NCBI RefSeq assembly: GCF_000003195.3
Contig: NC_012870.2
Coordinates: 32,268,562-32,332,561, forward strand
Length of the DNA stretch: 64,000 nt
DNA from: Sorghum bicolor
Taxonomy: Eukaryota > Streptophyta > Magnoliopsida > Poales > Poaceae
Reading direction: 5' to 3'
Every line of letters starts with the position of its first letter. Position 1 is the stretch's first letter. Under the pieces are notes generated by a model. The model had not been told where the DNA came from and did not search any database. It was given only the letters and a program-made list of their open reading frames with translations. Position numbers and translations under genes: made by a program. This document shows, one piece after another, positions 1-10,622 of this stretch.

Positions 1-1123
1 TGTCAGAATGCTGCTTTCAAATGCACCTCTGCCACCTCCTAGCTACATCAAGAGAAATTACGTCAAAATTCAGCTTGGGGGAGAGCACCCCCATTTATCT
101 CGATAAGTATTTCTATCTATCTATCTTTATATTTATATTATTTTAGAATATTAATACACATAAACTATGGGAAAACCAAATAAAGATTTTATGTTTATAT
201 ATATATTACTTAGTGTGTTTAATTAATAAATAAAGTGGCTATGCTAATCTGTATCTAATAAAACTTAAGCATGGATATGATGAATAGTTGCTCTGCCTAA
301 TTTGCACATTTTAAGTTCTCTCTCAAGTTTAGACATAACTGTTATAATTTAAAGCTTGCCCTAGACCTAAACTTGTGGGATGAAAACTTGATCTGAAGTC
401 TAAGTTGTTAACGGATACGATATAGGAAGGTTGAGCTGCTGTTTATCTCTTCCTAGAGATGCTAGAATTCTGGAGAATTTATCTTTGAAAATCTTTAAAA
501 TGTTGCATGATGAGTTCCTGTATGATGAGAGCTTAAATTCCTACCACAGCCATATATACATGCTTGCTAGACTTTGAGCCACACATTTACTATTTACTGC
601 TTATGAGCATTGAGTATGGTCAAGCTGTGTAGACCCTTAGGAGCTTGTCATGTGGTTAAATCAAGATTTCACTTGCACGTTCACTCATATATGCTACTTC
701 TACTCCGGAAGTACCATCCACATACATCCACTCATTTCCATCTCCAGAACCACCTAAAAATATTCTACTCCTAATCCGGGAGAGAATAACCAAAAATATT
801 TCTGTTTTCCCCTTGTGAAATAAATGCTCAAGTTATCTTGTTACTACCACTTGCTATATTATCTCAAGAGATGAATGCTCTAAAAAAAGAGAGAGAGAAG
901 AATAATACGAGGAAATAAAAAGGTGCAAGTGCTCGGAACCTCGAAAGAAAAGAAAAAGTGAGACGAGAGGTAAAAATGGACAAGTGTCCGACAGTAGAAT
1001 TAGGGGTGCAAGATACCCACCTGAAAGAAAAGAAAAAGAAGAGCATCTCATTCTCCTCATAAAGTTTCAAAAGCAAGGAAGGTATGTATCCCGTCAGAAG
1101 AGCAAAGTAGAATTAGACTTTCA

Positions 1124-1175
1124 CCACCATTGTTTTCACCATTGTTTTCACCATTGTTATCACCATCATCACCAT
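1124..1175 (+). repeat. Short tandem repeat, about 12-bp unit
   Basis: Imperfect copies of a CCATTGTTTTCA unit grade into CAT trinucleotides. The corresponding part of element C (10216-10260, opposite strand) has a shortened version, so the tract is a family feature that varies in length. Confidence 0.7.
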
Positions 1176-1728
1176 ATACCATTCATTCGCCACACATGCA
1201 CATCATGATTAAACTTATTGACTTGTTACTTTGGATCCATGGTTTGACTATGCAATACATGTCTTGTAAGTATGTATATTTTATCTCCCACCTATGAGCT
1301 CCAGATATTAAAGCCTTATTAGAGTAGGATGAGAGAGAAGGCAATGTTACTATGCCTCATACCACAAATACCACATATCTTGAGAGAAGGCATATACCAT
1401 CAATGCCTTGGTAAGGATCCAAAAATACCACAAAAGAGAGACCTGAGAGAATCATACAAGGAATTCTGAGTTTTATTTGAAAATCTGCAAAAACCCCAGA
1501 GCTATAGCTGATCAAGAATAAGAGACATGGCACTTGGCTAGACTGTTCTATCTTTTAACCACTCAAGACAGAAGTGACAGTTACAAGTCCCATAGTGAAG
1601 GTAAAGTAAGTAAGTTTTAAGTCTTGACAGTTTACTCTAACTCAGAGATGAGATCTTATTTAAGAGCATGTGTACCGTCAAATTTTTAAAGATATTGCAG
1701 CAACTTCTGATCCATAGCTGAGTCTATC

Positions 1729-1767
1729 CTTGCTCAGGGACGAGCAAGAGGTAAGCTTGGGGGAGTT
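1729..1767 (+). promoter_or_regulatory. Hairpin and polypurine tract of element F
   Basis: A perfect stem (CTTGCTC pairing with GAGCAAG, six-base loop, 1729-1748) lies a few bases before AAGCTTGGGGGAGTT, the polypurine tract that primes plus-strand DNA synthesis and abuts the LTR start TGTTGACGG. The same arrangement is found in elements C and D, with different stem bases in D. Confidence 0.7.
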
Positions 1768-3353
1768 TGTTGACGGTCCTTAAGTATCAAATTTAATTAT
1801 CAAATAAATAAAGAAAATGATCCAAATGAAATAAAGATCTAGACTTAGGGTTTTATCTGACAGAATTCCACGAGTTTTGGTGTTTGTATATTTCTGTAGG
1901 GGGTTATCAGGAAATATGGAAGAAAGGCCCACATGTCAGGATTACGTAAAGATATTAACGTGCTGCGCAATTATCTTACATCTAGAAGACTCCAGAAGCC
2001 ACGAGACCGCAGCGGAGGCGAATCGGGGCCAGAGACAGGGCGCCCGCCCTGTCCAACTGGGCGCCCGCCCTGCCCCTAAGTCCAATGAGGACTCTGCTTT
2101 GCGGGAAGTCTCCACCGACCTAAAGGATGAATCTAAACCATACAATCTATGTCGGTTTGATCCAAGGGCCCATATTCACTTGAAGGGACTATAAAACCAA
2201 ACCCCCTGGCCCCTGGAGGAGAGAGCCTCTCAACCCTAATTCATTGTTCCATCAAGGGAGAAGAAGCCTCTGATCAAGATTAGGGCCACCACATCAATTA
2301 GATATCTAGATTAGCATAGCTACATAGGATTAGAACTAGAAGGAGTCAATCTTCGATTGGTTTCCGGATCTGTCAGGAGGATTCTTGGTAATTCTCTAAT
2401 TGTGCTTCTAATTGCTTTCTAATTATCTTTGTTCTTCAATATTATGAATATGACTTTGTTCTACTTCAATATATTGCTTATGACTTTGCTCTATTTGCTT
2501 ATATTCAAGATTATATTGTTCTTAGTTTATCATAGTTATGTACTTGGCTTAGTTAGATACGATCTATATACATGCTTAGGATCGTATAGCGTTTATCCAT
2601 CGGATCCATGGGTAAATGATAGATATTGTGTAGGCGTGGTGCTTATACCGTATTTATCTGTGATTGTACCCAATATGCCAGATCGTGGGGTAGTTCGTGA
2701 TAGTGACAGCTTCATTGATTCTTATATAGTCCCCCTCTCGTGTATTGGGCTGGCAGAGCAACATTATTACAGGGGAGTGATTGCTATGTTTCTCATATTC
2801 CTTGCTAATATCACTATGCATGGGCGTAGTCTTGTCTCGCAATGATTGCTAAGTATGCTTGCACTAACTATGATATGCTAGACTATATAGTTAAGAATAA
2901 CTTAGGGAATATTCTTGTAGTTCGTTCTAATACCATGCTAATGACTTTCTAGAGTATCTAATTGAGGTGCTTATCATATTTATTATGTGACTAGATCAGA
3001 TTAGTTATCCTTGTCACTATTATCATTTCATATATCTATTATGTGACACTTATCCCTGTATGAAGAGTTAGATATAATATTCTCAATTATACATGCAATG
3101 ATAGATGCTCAATCTCATATTCTATTCTGTAATCAATAGTGATGATTGATTAATCCCTTCCCAGTGGTAAAAATATAAATAACGATACCTGGAATACTTC
3201 CCGGTTAAAATGCTACATCGGTATTAATCTGTGCGCTTGTAGATCCCATTCATTATTTATTTAGAAGAGCAATTGCATATTTCAATACCGCGTCTCTCAT
3301 GTCATGCTGGGGATGACAACTTGGCTTAAGTGGTGTGAGGGATAGGTTTGGCA
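1768..3353 (+). mobile_element. LTR of element F
   Basis: The LTR starts TGTTGACGGTCC after the polypurine tract. The first 450 bases match the U3 of elements C and D in reverse complement, including two GGGCGCCCGCCC boxes (2038-2049 and 2059-2070) and a TATAAAA box at 2190-2196. The downstream R-U5 part is longer than in C and mostly different, but its last third (about 3160-3260) aligns with the C U5 and with the G 5' LTR. The right end is placed at a CA before a degenerate primer-site sequence and is uncertain by some tens of bases. Confidence 0.65.
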
Positions 3354-3357
3354 TTTT

Positions 3358-3374
3358 TGGCACCGTTGCTAGAT
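3358..3374 (+). other. Degenerate primer-binding-site-like sequence
   Basis: TGGCACCGTTGCTAGAT matches about 13 of 17 positions of the tRNA-Asp type primer site TGGCGCCGTTGCCGGGGA used by elements C and G. A primer site after an LTR that also has a polypurine tract on its left would mean this LTR once lay between two internal regions. Chance similarity is not excluded. Confidence 0.35.
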
Positions 3375-3419
3375 TTAGAACTTAGTCTACTTTTGGTAAT
3401 GATGTTAAGAATACCCAAC

Positions 3420-3718
3420 AGCGCCCAGGGCAGGAGGGCGGGCGCCCTGCCTCTGGCCCCGTTTCGCCTCCACTTCGGTCTCGTGGCTTCTGGAGTCTTC
3501 TAGATGTAAGATAATTGCGCTGCACGTTAATATCTCTATGTAATCCCGACGTGTGGGCCTTTCTTCCGTATTTCCTGATAACCCCCCTGCAGAAATAGAC
3601 AAACACCAAAATTCATGGAATTCTGTCAGATAAAACCCTAAGTCTAGATGTTGATTTCATTTGGATCCTTTTCTTTATTTATTTGATAATTAAATTTGAT
3701 ACTTAAGGACCGTCAACA
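3420..3718 (-). mobile_element. Truncated inverted LTR (U3) fragment, C/F family
   Basis: About 300 bases equal the U3 end of the C-type LTR on the minus strand, ending exactly at the LTR terminus CCGTCAACA. It is an inverted repeat of 1768-2070 in the neighbouring F LTR. One GGGCGGGCGCCC box survives at 3436-3447. The rest of the LTR (TATA, R, U5) is missing, so it is a deletion remnant. Bases 3375-3419 between F and this fragment show nothing recognisable. Confidence 0.8.
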
Positions 3719-4973
3719 CACACCATCATTTGGGGCAACACACCTCACATTCTACACTTGTTCTCTTTAGTTTAGTACTAGTAGTAGAGCAAGGCAAAGC
3801 TAGCAAGGAGAGCTTGTCTCCTTGGAGGATCAAGAGTGTCTTGGTGTGAATACAATTATGCCTTCCTCCATGACCAAGTTCTTATATTCTTTATACAGTT
3901 ATGCTTTTGATCTAGAGTATAGTCTTGTTCATATCATGATCATAGTTTATGAGCTAGTTCATAGTTCTAGCTCTATGTTCTTGATATGTTCATCATAGTT
4001 CTTCATCGTTCATCAAGTTAATATGAAGAGAGGAAGAACTAGGGATGAGATAATGGTTCTCTGGGCTGTAATGGTCACCCTTAGCCGAGCCTGTCAATCC
4101 GAAGGGTTGGGGTCCCGGGAGGCTAGGGGGTGTTTCCAAGTACACGGGCATGGTGCTCGGGTATGCGGAGACCCGAGGATATGCGGGTATCCCACGAGCA
4201 GAGGGGTAGGTGGCAGGGTGGTGACAGCCCTGTCATCCTTTATATTCCCCCACGTTCGGATATTCGGTAGGAGTCATGTAAAGTCTCTATTTGCTGGCAG
4301 ACCAGCTATGGAGATCTCCCCAGTATCTCAGACTTAGCTCTAACTTGTTCTTATTAGCTAGATGACCTGCTAACAGATCTGTTGTATAACTTGTATACGA
4401 CCATGCCTGCCCGCATAGTTGTTCTTTTATTCTTTGTTTTCCCTTTATTCCTTGAGGTTGCTCCGATGTGTGTCCGCTATGAAATCAACTACATACTTAC
4501 CCCTGTTTATACTATGTCTACCACGCATTTCAATAAGTAATCATGTTTATAACCAAAGCTAGATGCGTTCACAATGCCTTCCTACGGGAAATTATAAATA
4601 CGACACCCCTGAATACTCACAGGTTGAAATGCTACAATGATAGTTCTGTGCGTTTGCAAAGTATTTTATTCCTATAACTGAGCTATCGATCGATTGGCGT
4701 ACCTAAGTACCTTTACTTAAGATTATAATCCTTGTGCACCCACACGGCGTAGGGCCACAACTTTGCACATCGTAAGTAGGGATGGTTAGGAAGGCCAATC
4801 TAGCAATTCTAATCATTAGTACCAGACTGCACTGCATAGGCCCGTGCCGTAAAGAGCCTTGGGTTATCATTCTAAAGTGATGGTGGTTAGGATATGCCAA
4901 AAACGTTTCTAGTGTTATTATTAAGGATGGACGAAAACTCTATCTTTAATAGTTTCGCTAAGAAACGTCAACA
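3719..4973 (+). mobile_element. 5' LTR remnant of element G (R-U5)
   Basis: The sequence ends in GTCAACA followed by AGCATTT and a tRNA-Asp type primer site, the same junction layout as element C. Bases 4590-4660 align with the U5 of F and C. The U3 expected from the G 3' LTR (which starts TGTTGGCCACGC at 49166) is absent, so the left part was lost where the inverted U3 fragment now ends. Open frames such as 4023-4337 are not supported as genes. Confidence 0.65.
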
Positions 4974-4981
4974 AGCATTTA

Positions 4982-4999
4982 TGGCGCTGTTGCCAGAGA
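4982..4999 (+). other. Primer-binding site of element G (tRNA-Asp type)
   Basis: TGGCGCTGTTGCCAGAGA lies eight bases after the LTR end. It matches the complement of the 3' end of plant tRNA-Asp (TGGCGCCGTTGCCGGGGA) at 15 of 18 positions; the differences fit decay. Confidence 0.7.
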
Positions 5000-5114
5000 A
5001 GGCAATTGAAAATGCAAAAGCATCTAGCATTGGCATAAACATTGATTACATAATAAGCATTGGTTGCCATAGTTTAAACAGGGTCATTTTGCTGTTTTCT
5101 TCCTCTTTTTTATA

Positions 5115-7681
5115 TTGAACGAAAACAGGATAGTGTATGAGTGGTTTCAACCTACCGGATATTATCCAGAAGGACGCCTAAGGAAGAAGAACAAGAAGAA
5201 ATTTGTTTCTTCCTCTGCTACTTCTCCAACAGAAGAACCGGTCACTTCCGCACCATCCACTTCAATCGTCATGGCCAAGTCACTCCGCGAGTACTCGACC
5301 CCCACTGTTGCCAACGTGCCCGTTGGGCCCGCTGTCAATATCGGGACTAGAAACTTTGAACTCCGCATTGGCCTGCTGACAATGGTGCAGGCGAACCAAT
5401 TCTGCGGCTCGCCAAGTGAGGACGCAAACGCACACCTGCAAAACTTCCTTGAGCTGTGTGAAACCGTCATCATTAAGGATGTCGCACCTGACAGCGTCAA
5501 GCTCCGTTTGTTTCCTTTCTCCCCCTCGAGGAAAGCAAAGCAATGGTTCTATCCAAGTAAGGAAGCAGTCGACGCATGGAACAAATGCGCCGCAGCGTTC
5601 CTCGCCAAGTTCTTCCCCATGAGCAAAACAAATGCTCTTAGGGGAAAGATATCAAACTTCCAGCAATCTTCACTCGAGTCCATTCTTGAGGCTTGGGAAA
5701 GGCTCCAGGAATATATCCGGGCTTGCCCTCACCACGGAATGGAAGGATGGCTCGTGCTACAAAACTTCTATGAAGGCCTCACGACCATGTGCAAGGGGCA
5801 CGTCGATGCTGCAGCTGGAGGTGCATTCCTCTCCCTTACCATCACTGAGGCCACAGCCCTCATCGAGAAGATGGTGGCAAACCAGAGTTGGGGAGAGGGA
5901 CGCAAGACACAAAAGGGCATGCATACCGTTAAGGAGACGGATTTGCTTGCCGCAAAAATAGACATACTCATGAAGAGGTTGGAAGGACGTGCCACCGATC
6001 CAGCTACCAGCACTGTCCAGGCCATAGACTCACACATGACGTGTGAGGACTGTGGAAATGTTGGCCACATGGGGAACAATTGTCCTGAAACCCAGGAAGA
6101 TGCTTCATTCATCAACAACGGGTTTCGCCAACAACAATAGCAAGGTAATGGGTGGAACAACCAAAATCGCCCCCAAGGTAATTTCTCGTTTAACTCAGGC
6201 TTTAGTTCTTCCCAGCCTTCGCTTAAAGATCTTGTTCTTGGTCAGGCCAAGATAAATGAAAACCTTGTTAAAAGCTTTCCTTTAATGATAAAATGTTTGA
6301 AAACATAAAAATCAAGCTTGATGGCCTGACCACATCGTTTAAAGAACAAGCATCTTTCAATAAAAGAGTAATGTCTCAGATAGATCAGCTTGCTTCTGCT
6401 GCTAAGTCTGCTGCTGGTGTTGAAAATGTTAGTTCGGTGACCACGAGAGGGGGTAAGACCACTCGTGATCCACCCAACCCTAACCATGGTACAGCTAAGA
6501 CTCCGCGTCAACAAGAACAAACATCTGCTGAGCCGGTTGATCCTCAAGACGAATCATCAGATGAGGAACCGACTCCAGAAGTTTATGGGGACACCACTGC
6601 TGAGCCAGTTGATCCTCAAGATGAATCATCAGATGAGGAACCGACTCCAGAAGTTTATGGGGACACCATGATGCTTCCTTTCCCCACCAGGTGGAGGAAG
6701 AAGAGGAAGGACGGAGAAGAGCAATTTCTCCGCTTTGTGGAAATGGTCGAGAAAACAAACGTCAGCGTCCCGCTGATGGATGTCTTGCACATACCATCCT
6801 ATGCTAAGTTTATCAAGGATATCATCAACAACAAGCGACCATTACCCTCCGTAGAAGTTGTCAAGCTGACAGAAGAGTGTAGCACAGCTATACTCAACCA
6901 TCTACCTGTGGAGAAGCAAGATCTTGGGTGCCCCACAATTACATGCTCAATAGGCACCCAATATTTTGATCATGCCTTATGTGATCTTAGGGCGAGTGTG
7001 AGCGTCATGCCGAAATCGGTCTTTGATAGGCCAAACTTCACCAACTTGGAACCAACCAACATGACACTCTAGTTAGCGGACTTGTCAGTTCGGTACCCAG
7101 CAGGGATTGCCTAAGACATTCTTGTCAAGATCAGAGGATATTACGTCCCCGTGGATTTAGTGGTGTTAAATATGGAACTCACCAAGGAGACACCACTAAT
7201 CCTGGGAAGGCCATTCTTGAGCACGACAAAAGCACAAATTGATGTGGGAGCCGGAGAAATCCGCTTCAACATTAATGGCCAAGAAGAGAAGTTCGAATTC
7301 TGGCCACGCTGTCAAGAATCCTCCAACATGATACGCATCCGCTATGGGCCAAATCCCCAAGGCATCAGGGAAGTTGAGATCCAGCCCCAACTTCTGAAAA
7401 ACTTATCAAAAATATCAAAACAAATGCCGGAGCCAAAGCAAAAGGTGGCTCCTAAAAAGAATAAAAAGGAGCAAAAAAAGAAAGAATCTCCCGAAAAGAA
7501 AATCCAAGAAAAGAGGGATGAAGTCCCCAAACCCTCACAAAAGAAGACAGTGTGGAAGGTAAAAGAAAAAGTTGAACAAACCGCCACACTGCCCAAGGTG
7601 ATCCACCTAGAATGGAAGCACAAGAAGGTCCAACCATCTCCTCCTCCCAAGACGGATGAGCCATCATCAAGCAAACAGTGA
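5115..7681 (+). pseudogene. gag-pro: gag-protease of element G, disrupted
   Basis: This is the capsid/nucleocapsid and aspartic protease polyprotein of an Athila-like retrotransposon. The first block (5115-6140; first ATG at 5271) has a retrotransposon gag domain and a CCHC zinc knuckle (CEDCGNVGHMGNNC) for RNA binding. A UAG at 6138-6140 and a frameshift near 6290 separate it from the protease block (from 6293). There the usual active-site context DLGAS reads DLRAS, so the catalytic glycine is lost. UAG at 7070-7072 and a UAA near 7112 lie within the protease, and the ILGRPFL motif follows near 7200. The C-terminal 80 residues are a lysine-rich tail ending at 7681. No reverse transcriptase or integrase follows, so the element was non-autonomous. 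Confidence 0.8.
6527..6670 (+). repeat. 72-bp tandem duplication in gag-pro of G
   Basis: Two nearly identical 72-bp units (6527-6598 and 6599-6670) encode the same acidic 24-residue segment containing QDESSDEEPTPEVYGD. The duplication keeps the frame and lies between the nucleocapsid and the protease. Confidence 0.9.
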
Positions 7682-8402
7682 TGGGAGAAAAGTCCGGCTC
7701 CACGGACTATAAAGATGAGCCCTTGCCGAAGGCTAATCGGTATTTATCCCTTTTGTTTTCTAATAAATGTTTTTAATAAATCTTATCCATCACATGTCTC
7801 TCAAATATATATATATATATTTATATATATACTTAATAATAATAAAGATGGAGGCACGCTGATGGAAGTAAGGTAAATAAAAGGTAAAAGTTTATCTTTG
7901 CTTTCTTTTGAATAAATAAAATAAAATGCCTTGCTGCATTTATGATATGACCATAGTGCCCCCATGTTTCATGCTGTTTGAATTCAAAATCCTTCATGAT
8001 CGCGGAAAATATTTTATCATAAATGCAAGATAGTGTGAATTTTGAATTCTTTCCTCTTTTCACACACACTATCACTCTGATGCGCTGCGAATCAAAATTG
8101 GTCGTAAGTGGGATTGAAATCCACTCTGTCCAGAAAGAACTTGCCAAAAAGACAGGGGCTGACTGGTGGGACCCAGGGTGCGGGCGCAACCCTGGCCCGA
8201 CCAATTAGGCCCAATCTTTTTTTGAAAATTTCCTTTTTGTTCAAATATCAATTCCCCGCCTACGATCAAGTTTGTTTCTATTTTTATGACCTCGGTAGAA
8301 CCTATTTAAACAGCCCATGGCTCTCTCTTTTCTTCACACCAGGACTCTCTCTTCTCCCTTGTGCAAAAGTTTGCTAAGCTCTCCAATTCCCAAATGCTAA
8401 TC
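7682..8402 (+). other. Non-coding segment of G between gag-pro and the downstream ORF, with a possible promoter
   Basis: This 721-base stretch has no plausible gene. It holds an AT dinucleotide tract (about 7807-7830), a GC-rich patch near 8165-8210 similar in style to the LTR GC boxes, and a TATTTAAA box at 8303-8310. A CT-rich leader follows for about 90 bases to the ATG at 8403. The TATA plus pyrimidine-rich leader resembles a plant core promoter, suggesting the ORF at 8403 may have been transcribed separately. Confidence 0.5.
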
Positions 8403-8431
8403 ATGGCTAGCTACGCCCTCTCGCTGATCAA
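8403..8431 (+). pseudogene. Downstream ORF of element G, 5' piece (split by element C)
   Basis: The ATG at 8403 opens a frame interrupted after ten codons by the 38.6-kb insertion of element C. Reading through one copy of the 5-bp target duplication (8427-8431), the frame continues without a stop at 47006 and ends at 47561, about 194 codons in all. The product is not recognised; see the 3' piece for its properties. Confidence 0.6.
8427..8431. repeat. Target-site duplication ATCAA of element C, left copy
   Basis: ATCAA directly precedes the C LTR at 8432 and is repeated exactly at 47001-47005 after the other LTR. This defines the C insertion and shows its outer ends come from one integration. 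Confidence 0.95.
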
Positions 8432-9659
8432 TGTTGATATTTGGTAACGCAATAAGGAAAATGATCCGCAAGCGCACGGATATCGGTGAGCATTTCACCC
8501 GGGAGGTTATCCAGAGTATCGTATTTAAATTTTTACCACTAGGAGAAAGGGTGCATCTGACTAACCAAATCTATTGCTACTACCCCTTTAGGCTACAAAG
8601 AATGTTTCTCGATGTGAGCGATGTATAGAGAAGACTGCAACCGTAGTCTCGTTCTAACCTTGGTAAGGATGATCTACTGTTCTATTGGGGAAGCTTACGG
8701 AATCTAGACACCACAAAGGATGTTCGACCAGCACCTATAAACCTACCCGTCCTGCTAACGAGATATGGGATACAAAGGTAACTCGGAAATGTCACGTTCC
8801 TCGCTACTACCACGGTCCAGCTAGTCAGGGGATATCTATGAGTACCCTAGCCTAAACACCAAGTTTACGCTAGCAATGATTACTCTAATACTCAACCGGA
8901 AGAGATTAAAGTAATCTCCTAAACCAAAGAACAATAAAACAAGAACTTACTAGAATTAGAAGTCTAATTACTGAAGAATCCTAGAAGCAAGCCTCGGGTT
9001 AGGAGTCTTGATCCTGCAGGTACAACTCGGAGTAGACACCAACAGGCCGGGCTTCCTCCGATCTACACCTCCACTCTATATCTCTCAATGTAGTAGAAAC
9101 TAGAAGATCTAATTCTACTCACATTGGTTGCTAAGCCTAAAAGAAATTTTATTTAGAGGAGAGGTATTCCCTCGAGGGCACCTCTCAACTCTATGATGAA
9201 CTTGTCTCCTCCAAGGGCCAGGGGTTCTGGTTTTATAGTCCCCTCAAGTGAACGTGAGCCATTGGATCAAACCGACATTGATTGGACGGTTATCCTTGAT
9301 CCTTTAGGTCGGTGGAGCTTAGTCTGCGAAGAGAGTTCTGAATCGAATCCAACAGAGGGCGGGCGCCCAGGTCAACTGGGCGGGCGCCCAGTGCCTGGCC
9401 CCGTTTGGCCTCCGCTTCCTTCCTGTGGCTTCACGAGTCTTCTAGATGTAAGATAATTGCGCGGCACGTTAATATCTCTATGTAATCCCGACGTGTGGGC
9501 CTTTCTTCCGTATTTCCTGATAACCCCCTACAGAAATAGAGAAACACCAAAACTCGTGGAATTCAGTCAGATAAAACCCTAAGTCTGGGTGTTGGTTGCA
9601 TTTGGATCCTTTTCTTTATTTATTTGATGATTATATTTGGTACTTAAGGACCGTCAACA
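8432..9659 (-). mobile_element. 3' LTR of element C
   Basis: It runs TGTTGATATTTGG to CCGTCAACA on the plus strand, i.e. TGTTGACGG to CAACA on the element strand. It contains two GGGCGGGCGCCC boxes (9357-9368 and 9378-9389, 21 bases apart start to start), a GGCCCA element just upstream of them on the element strand, and a TATA box seen as TTTTATA near 9231-9237. Its partner is 45774-47000. Confidence 0.9.
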
Positions 9660-9697
9660 ACTCCCCCAAGCTTACCTCTTGCTCGTCCCTGAGCAAG
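9660..9697 (-). promoter_or_regulatory. Polypurine tract and upstream hairpin of element C
   Basis: On the minus strand CTTGGGGGAGT abuts the LTR start. A perfect hairpin with a 7-bp stem and six-base loop (9678-9697) lies seven bases upstream. The tract is the expected primer for plus-strand synthesis. The hairpin recurs with different stem bases in D. Confidence 0.75.
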
Positions 9698-10622
9698 GAT
9701 GAACTCAAGAGTTTCTACAGTGGTTTCATGCCTTAAAAGTAAGATCTCATCTCTGAGTTAGAGTAAACTGTTTAGACATAAAACTTACTTATTTTACCTT
9801 TCACCATGGGGCTTGTAATAGTCACTTGTGTCTTGAGCAGTTAAAAGATAGAACGGTCTAGTCAAGTGCCATGTCTCTTATTCTTGATCAGCTATAGCTC
9901 TGGAGTTTTTGCAGATTTTCAAATAAAACTCAGAGATTCCTTGTATGACTCTCAATTCTCTCTTTTGTGGTATTTCTGGATCCTCACCAAGGCAGTGATG
10001 ATATATGCCTTCTCTCAAAGTATGTGGTATTTTTGGTATGAGGCATAGTGATATTGCCTTCTCGCTCACCCTACTCTAATAAGGTTTTGATATGTGGAGC
10101 TCATAGGTGGGAGATAGATAATACATACTTACATGACATTTATTGTATAGTCAAACCATGGATCTAGAAGAACAAGTCAATAAGTCAAATCAACATGTGC
10201 ATGTGTGGCGAATGAATGGTGTATGGTGATGATGGTGATAATGGTGAAAGCAATGGTGATAGTTAATTCTACGTTTGCTCTTTTGAGGGGATACATACCT
10301 TTCTTGCACTTTGAATCTTTTTGAGGGGAATGAGGTGCTCTATATTTTCTTTTTCTTTCTCTCTCAGGTGGGTATCTTGTACCCCTAATTCTACTGTCGG
10401 ACACTTGTCCATTTTTACCTCTCGTCTCACTTTTTCTTTTCTTTCGAGGTTCCGGGCACTTGCCCCTTTTTATTTCCTCGTATTTTTTCATCTTTTTTTA
10501 GAGCACTCATCTCCTGAAATAATATAGCAAGTGGTAGTAACCAAGATAACTCGAGCATTTATTCCACAGGGAATAACAGGGATAGGATAATGTTTTTGGC
10601 TATTCTCTCCCGGATTAGGAGT
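9698..10622 (-). mobile_element. Element C, 3' internal non-coding region (right of LTR)
   Basis: This is non-coding sequence of element C between its polypurine tract and the insertion point of element A. It is colinear with 780-1730 of element F in reverse complement. Open frames here are low-complexity and not supported. The last five bases (10618-10622, GGAGT) are the target site of A. Confidence 0.8.
10618..10622. repeat. Target-site duplication GGAGT of element A, left copy
   Basis: GGAGT precedes the LTR start TGTCGGCGCC and is repeated exactly at 40878-40882, after the LTR end GGTACCCAACA. The C sequence is continuous across this pair. Confidence 0.95.

Larger units (their letters stand above)
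1..1767 (+). mobile_element. Element F, 3' internal region (Athila-like, non-coding part)
   Basis: This is the non-coding 3' part of a plus-strand LTR retrotransposon whose 5' part lies outside the window. It is the reverse complement of the internal region of element C: bases 1-780 match 40883-41600 and bases 780-1767 match 9660-10622. It carries an internal CTTGGGGGAG motif near base 76 and ends in a polypurine tract abutting the LTR at 1768. No convincing coding sequence is present; short open frames near 850-1200 are low-complexity. The family assignment rests on similarity to C, which has a tRNA-Asp primer site and a gag-pro remnant. Confidence 0.8.

Noticed and set aside
2429..2845. 138-codon plus-strand frame inside the F LTR
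   Set aside because: AT-rich LTR sequence with hydrophobic low-complexity translation and no counterpart in the C or D LTRs.
4023..4337. 104-codon frame upstream of G gag
   Set aside because: It lies within the 5' LTR/U5 remnant, without homologue in the other LTRs and with no coding features.
8303..8431. Start of an ordinary host gene interrupted by element C
   Set aside because: The flanks on both sides (gag-pro upstream, polypurine tract and LTR downstream) place it inside retroelement G; a captured host gene is possible but not shown.
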